From: Alphaproteobacteria bacterium
GTDB lineage: Bacteria > Myxococcota_A > UBA796 > GCA-2862545
Direction of reading: 5' to 3'
Assembly (NCBI GenBank): GCA_020632925.1
Contig: JACKER010000009.1
Location: forward strand, 310,001 to 374,000
DNA: 64,000 bases
Positions 60,167 through 64,000 of the stretch are shown here, piece by piece. Positions within the stretch are counted from its first letter, which is position 1. Every line of letters starts with the position of its first letter. The notes beneath the pieces were generated by a model. That model did not search any database and had not been told where the DNA came from. It was given only the letters and a program-made list of their open reading frames with translations. Made by a program: the position numbers and the translations under genes.

Positions 60167-62796
60167 CCCCCTCGGCGCTGTTGCTGTGGGCGCTGGGCGG
60201 AGACGCCGGGCTGGACGGGTACCGTCCGACCACCGAGGCCGTCACCGACGCCTTGAAGCAGGCCTGCGAGGGCGGCGCGACCCTCGCCTGCGAGCCCGAC
60301 GCGCTGCGCGCCGGCGGCCACTACGACCCGACGCACCCCCCGAAGGCGACCTGCTCGCCGGCGACGCCCGTGGGCTGTGTGCTGGTGGGGTGGGCGGGCA
60401 GCCGCGACGCCGGTGGGGAGACGATCGCCGACACGGTGGACCCCGCGCGGGCCCGCGCCGCCCGGGAGGCCTTCCGCACCGCCTGCGACGCCGGCGTGGC
60501 GCGTGGCTGCACGGAGCTCGGCCGGACCTACCTCGATGGCTTCGCCAGCTACACGAGCGACGCCATGGCCCGCTCGCTGCTGTCCTCCGCCTGCGAGGCG
60601 GGGGAAGCGCAGGCCTGCCGCCTGCTCGGCACCCGGCTGGGCGACGACCGGGGGCTGTCCCGCGCGATCGAGCTCGGGCACCCGGCGGCGCTCGCGGACC
60701 GGGCGCTCGGGCGCGAGGAGCGCGATCCCGCGGAGATCGAGCAGGCCTGCGAGCAAGGCGCTGCCAGCGCGTGCGATGCCCTCGACCGGGTGGAGCGGGC
60801 GTGCGAGCTCGGCCTCGAGGACGCCTGCGTGACGTCGCTCCTGACGACGGCCCGCGCCGAGGAGCGAGATCCCGCCGACGTCGCCACCCTCCTGGACGCG
60901 AGGTGCGCCACGTCCGCCCGCGCCTGCCGCGAGGCCGCCTTCCTGCGCGACGGGTCTCCCATCATCCCCCGAGACGGTGGCTCGTACCCGACGGATCGCG
61001 AGATCGACCGGTGGATCTACGATCTGAACGAGCCCCTGCGGCAGTGCCTGCTCGGTGGCCTGAAGCGCGATCCGAAGGCGGAGCGTTGGCTCGACATCGC
61101 CTTCCGCATCGGCGCCGACGGGCACATCGCCGCCACCTGGACGCCCGAGACCGAGGTGGACCCGGAGCTCACGGCCTGCGTCCGCGGGGTCTTCCGCGAG
61201 GCGAGGTTCCGCGCGCCCACGCCCGGAACGCTGGGCGATCCGACGATGACGGTGGTCCGACGGATCCCCCTGTTCGTCAGCGCACGGGTGGACGTGCACT
61301 CCGACGACGACGGACCCACCGTCGGGGCCGACGTGACCTCGGTCACGAGCCAGCTCACCGCGCTCGGCGACGAGCTCGACAGCTGCGTCGTGGACCACGA
61401 CGACCCCCGGTATGTCGACGGGGGCGAGCTGCAGGCCTTCGTGAACGGCAAGGGTCTGCTCAAGCGCTTCTCCTGGCTGTCGATGGACGTGGAGCCCGAC
61501 GCGCGGAGCTGTCTCGAGGACGTGCTCGAGCGACCGTTGCCCGAGCCTCCCGCGCGCTCGCTCTACATCACGGCGGCGTTGCGCTTCCTCCAGCGCGCGG
61601 ACGGACCACCCGAGATCGTGATCCCCGAGCCCTTCCCTCCCCTCGATCCGCCGGTCGAGCTGCGGACGCTCGCGATCGTGGTGGAGAAGTCCGACATCGA
61701 CGGCCTCGAGGGCGCCGTGGGCCCCGAGTCGCTCGCGTCCGTGAAGGCACTCCACGAGGAGCTCGACCAGCGCGTGCGCGCGATGACCCACGGCTCGCTC
61801 GGCCTGCACACCGACGTGGCCTCCTGGCCCGAGGTGCTCCGCGCCGGCGGCGTCACGCGGGAGGTCGAGGTGCTCGATCCCGAGGAGGAGATCGAGGAGG
61901 AGGTCCCGCGCCTGCGCCTGGACGCCTACGAGATGCCCGACGAGCTCGGGACACTGCTCGGCGAGGGCCACTGGGACCTGATCTTCCTCTGGGTCCCCAT
62001 CACGCTGGAGGACGGCCGGGCGATCCACGGCACCACCTGGCCGTCGGAGACCCTGCGCGGCGCCACGTTCTCGGTGATCGGCTTCCCCTCGGGGGGCACG
62101 GTCGCCGGCCGCGCGACCTCGCCCGCCTGGGAGGTCGCCCTGCACGAGCTCTACCACCAGCTCGAAGCCCGCGCGGACCACCTGCTCGGCGTCGAGCTGC
62201 CGTCCAACCACGCGCTGCTGACCACGGTGGACGGCGAGGTCCTCTCCCCCCGCACCTACGTCCGCGAGGGCACCGGCGAGGCCTTCTACGAGGAGGTGCT
62301 CGGGCGTCGCATCCACCCCGAGGTGTGGCGGGACCTCACCCTCCGGGCCGCCGAGGACGTCGTCGAGCCGGGCGACCTGGCGCTCCGGGCCGAGCCGATC
62401 CGCAAGGGCGGTGCGCGCAACGCGGACGTGCTCACCGACGGGCTCCGGTCCCTCGGCGACTTCCACGACACCTCGACGCTCGATCTCTCGCGCCCCTCGG
62501 ACGACGCGGGCTGGTGGGGCCTGCGCTTCCAGGCGGAGGTGCCGGTCGCCCGGGTGGTCGCCCGCCTCGCGAGCGGGCCGTACGACGAGCCGACCGTGAA
62601 GCGCGTCGCGATCGAGGGCTTGAACAGCACCGCGTGGGAGCCGCTCGCCGAGGTCGACGTGAAGGGTCCGACCGTCGACGTGACCCTCGATCCGGAGACC
62701 TGGGACGGCGTCCGCGTGCGGGTCCTGGAGCGCGTGCCCGATCGTGAGCCCGCGTGCGCCGAGATCGAGGTGTACCCCCCTGCCGCTGGGGGTTAG
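60163..62796 (+). CDS. secreted Sel1-like / TonB-like / HExxH metallopeptidase-like protein
   Basis: 877 aa. The N-terminus is hydrophobic (MTPSALLLWALGG). The first 280 residues have Cys-containing Sel1-like repeats (CDAGVARGCTELGRTYLDG, CEAGEAQACRLLG). Residues about 300-395 and 395-480 contain AgmX/TonB-C-like domains (RWLDIAFRIGADGHIAATW). Later a zinc-metallopeptidase-type motif, HELYH, lies at residue 661, followed by a possible downstream Glu ligand (GTGEAFYEEVLGR). The last 100 residues look like a beta-sandwich. I infer an exported hydrolase or processing protein; catalysis is not proven. It is translationally coupled to the upstream gene. Confidence 0.78.
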   Translation: MTPSALLLWALGGDAGLDGYRPTTEAVTDALKQACEGGATLACEPDALRAGGHYDPTHPPKATCSPATPVGCVLVGWAGSRDAGGETIADTVDPARARAAREAFRTACDAGVARGCTELGRTYLDGFASYTSDAMARSLLSSACEAGEAQACRLLGTRLGDDRGLSRAIELGHPAALADRALGREERDPAEIEQACEQGAASACDALDRVERACELGLEDACVTSLLTTARAEERDPADVATLLDARCATSARACREAAFLRDGSPIIPRDGGSYPTDREIDRWIYDLNEPLRQCLLGGLKRDPKAERWLDIAFRIGADGHIAATWTPETEVDPELTACVRGVFREARFRAPTPGTLGDPTMTVVRRIPLFVSARVDVHSDDDGPTVGADVTSVTSQLTALGDELDSCVVDHDDPRYVDGGELQAFVNGKGLLKRFSWLSMDVEPDARSCLEDVLERPLPEPPARSLYITAALRFLQRADGPPEIVIPEPFPPLDPPVELRTLAIVVEKSDIDGLEGAVGPESLASVKALHEELDQRVRAMTHGSLGLHTDVASWPEVLRAGGVTREVEVLDPEEEIEEEVPRLRLDAYEMPDELGTLLGEGHWDLIFLWVPITLEDGRAIHGTTWPSETLRGATFSVIGFPSGGTVAGRATSPAWEVALHELYHQLEARADHLLGVELPSNHALLTTVDGEVLSPRTYVREGTGEAFYEEVLGRRIHPEVWRDLTLRAAEDVVEPGDLALRAEPIRKGGARNADVLTDGLRSLGDFHDTSTLDLSRPSDDAGWWGLRFQAEVPVARVVARLASGPYDEPTVKRVAIEGLNSTAWEPLAEVDVKGPTVDVTLDPETWDGVRVRVLERVPDREPACAEIEVYPPAAGG

Positions 62797-62807
62797 ACCC
62801 GCCACCC

Positions 62808-64000
62808 ATGTCCGTCAGCCCTCGCGCCGCGACCGCCTCCGCGATGTTCCTGTTCTCGTTCGGCCTCGTGCTGTTCGAGCTCGCGCTCACCCGGCTGTTC
62901 AGCGTGGTGCTCTTCGCCTCCTGGGCGCACCTGGCCATCGGCCTGGCCCTGATGGGCATCAGCATCGGCGCGCTCGCGCAGCACCTGAGGCCCTCGCTCG
63001 TGCCCGACGAGGGGCTCGAGGAGCGCCTGGGCTGGTGGTCGCTCGGGATGGGTGCGAGCGCGGTGCTCGCCGTCCTGTACAGCACGCTGATCCCGGTCAC
63101 GACGCAGTGGGCGGCCGACATCATGGACTATGGCGAGCGCAGCACGCTCGGCTGGGATCTCGTGAACCCCTGGTGGTTCGCGAGCCTGTTGCCCGCGCTG
63201 TCCGTGCCCTTCGCCATCGCTGGCATCGCCTTCGCCGGCACCTTCCAGCGCCGCAAGGAGCACATCGCCCTGCTCTACGGGGCGGACCTCATCGGGGGCG
63301 CCGCCGCGGCGCTCGTGTTCGTGCCGTTGCTGTACACGGTGCCGGGCCCCGACGTGGTGTTCGTGGTGGCGGCCGCGGGCGCGCTCGGGGCGGTGGGCCT
63401 GTTCGCCGCCCGTGGGCGCAAGGGGCTCGCGACGGGGGCCGCCGTGCCGTTGGTGGTCAGCCTCCTGCTGACCGTGATGGCCGCCGTGAACAACGGCGTG
63501 CTCCAGGTGCGGTACTCGGCCGGCTACTCCGAGGAGAACGTCACCTACGTGAAGTGGACCCCGCTCACGCGCCTCGCGATCCACGAGGACAAGCGCGGCC
63601 ACTACATGCTGCTCGACAACGCGAGCGCCTCGGAGATCGTTCGCTCGGAGCCCCGCCGTCGCCAGCTCGCGACGACCGAGCCCAACCGTGCGCTCGTGTG
63701 GCAGATGACGAAGCCGCCGGCGCGGTCCGCCATCCTCGCGGCGTCGGCGGGCCCCGAGGTCGCGGTCGCCCAGCACTACGGGTTCACCGGCATCGAGGCG
63801 GTCGACGTGGCCTCGGAGATCGGGGACATCGTCGCCGAGAAGTACGCCGACGTCGACGTGAACCCGTACACCCACGGCGACACGGTCCGTGTGCTGATGG
63901 ACGGCCGCGCCGCCATCCTCCACAGCGACCACGACTACGACGTCATCCAGATGGTCCACGCGAACCTGCACAGCTCCGCCGGGCAGGTGTCGAACGCGTG
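62808..64000 (+). CDS. spermidine-synthase-like membrane protein, truncated by the window
   Basis: At least 397 aa visible; the gene runs off the end. The N-terminal half has about six to seven membrane helices (FLFSFGLVLFELALTRLFSVVLFASWAHLAIGLALMG and more). The soluble C-terminal part is a spermidine-synthase-type Rossmann domain: AILAASAGPEVAVAQHYGFTGIEAVDVASEI, NPYTHGDTVRVLMDGRAAIL, DYDVIQMVHANL. The usual GGG motif for AdoMet/dcAdoMet is altered to ASAGPE. Such membrane-fused SpeE-like proteins are common in Myxococcota and rarely make polyamines. It begins 11 bases after the metallopeptidase stop. Confidence 0.8.
   Translation, partial: MSVSPRAATASAMFLFSFGLVLFELALTRLFSVVLFASWAHLAIGLALMGISIGALAQHLRPSLVPDEGLEERLGWWSLGMGASAVLAVLYSTLIPVTTQWAADIMDYGERSTLGWDLVNPWWFASLLPALSVPFAIAGIAFAGTFQRRKEHIALLYGADLIGGAAAALVFVPLLYTVPGPDVVFVVAAAGALGAVGLFAARGRKGLATGAAVPLVVSLLLTVMAAVNNGVLQVRYSAGYSEENVTYVKWTPLTRLAIHEDKRGHYMLLDNASASEIVRSEPRRRQLATTEPNRALVWQMTKPPARSAILAASAGPEVAVAQHYGFTGIEAVDVASEIGDIVAEKYADVDVNPYTHGDTVRVLMDGRAAILHSDHDYDVIQMVHANLHSSAGQVSNA

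Noticed and set aside
60070..62805. 911-codon minus-strand open frame opposite the HExxH gene
   Set aside because: Shadow of the real gene; low-complexity composition and no family features.

Overview
This is one contiguous stretch of very GC-rich, almost gap-free bacterial chromosome. GTG and TTG starts are common, and many neighbouring genes share 4-base stop/start overlaps (ATGA, GTGA, TTGA). Several traits point to a Myxococcota-like organism (former Deltaproteobacteria): Cys-transmembrane-Arg (MYXO-CTERM-like) tails on secreted proteins, Asp-rich thrombospondin type 3 repeats, a PP2C phosphatase fused to a cyclic-nucleotide-binding domain, a futalosine-pathway-like MqnA/MqnD family protein, and many large secreted proteins. 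The placement is inference. I see no rRNA, tRNA, CRISPR array, insertion sequence, prophage or integron, and no gene-free gap above 300 bases.

1-12.2 kb: end of a truncated gene, a hypothetical protein, a wHTH-STAND ATPase-TPR regulator divergent from a GNAT acetyltransferase, a TPM-like/Tim44-like membrane pair with zinc ribbons, a START-like lipid-binding protein, a MazG-type pyrophosphohydrolase, a solitary D12 adenine methyltransferase, a DUF2058 protein, and a TetR-aidB operon with a probable operator. 12.2-16.6 kb: lipoprotein, cupin, and on the minus strand a biotin carboxylase / biotinyl carrier / methylmalonyl-CoA mutase operon (propionyl-CoA to succinyl-CoA route). 16.7-21.5 kb: secreted Cys-rich proteins, an ECF sigma/anti-sigma pair whose anti-sigma carries a duplicated extracytoplasmic domain, and a cluster of palindromes. 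21.5-28.6 kb: Fur-box-controlled feoAB, the complete EF-P lysylation set (epmB divergent from efp-epmA), fabG, a DUF4240 protein and a tandem universal stress protein.

28.6-37.2 kb: chorismate mutase and U32 protease-like genes, a NylB-like serine hydrolase, an ADP-ribosylglycohydrolase, then an alkylation-repair pair: an Ada(N)-AraC-AlkA fusion followed by an O6-alkylguanine methyltransferase fused to a nitroreductase. With aidB, this gives three alkylation-response genes in one window. 37.2-45.1 kb: the rbfA-truB-rpsO-pnp-dut ribosome/RNA block, preceded by an enoyl-CoA hydratase and a degenerate biotin-carboxylase paralogue, then a DUF2520 protein, a 60-residue conserved-looking protein and rpmB.

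45.1-64 kb: a histidine-kinase-like protein that lacks its phosphoacceptor, a Rieske protein, a soluble lytic transglycosylase followed by a five-haem cytochrome c, PP2C-cNMP, a MqnA/MqnD family protein, a Nudix hydrolase, a TSP3-repeat protein fused in frame to an outer-membrane-type domain, and a run of large secreted proteins (inactive transglutaminase-like, Sel1/TonB-like metallopeptidase). The window ends inside a membrane-bound spermidine-synthase-like gene.

The most unusual items are the Ogt-nitroreductase fusion, the TSP3/sorting-signal/outer-membrane fusion in which one DNA segment could serve as both a C-terminal sorting tail and an N-terminal signal peptide, the pseudo-biotin carboxylase beside enoyl-CoA hydratase, the duplicated anti-sigma sensor, and the tandem Tim44-zinc-ribbon protein.
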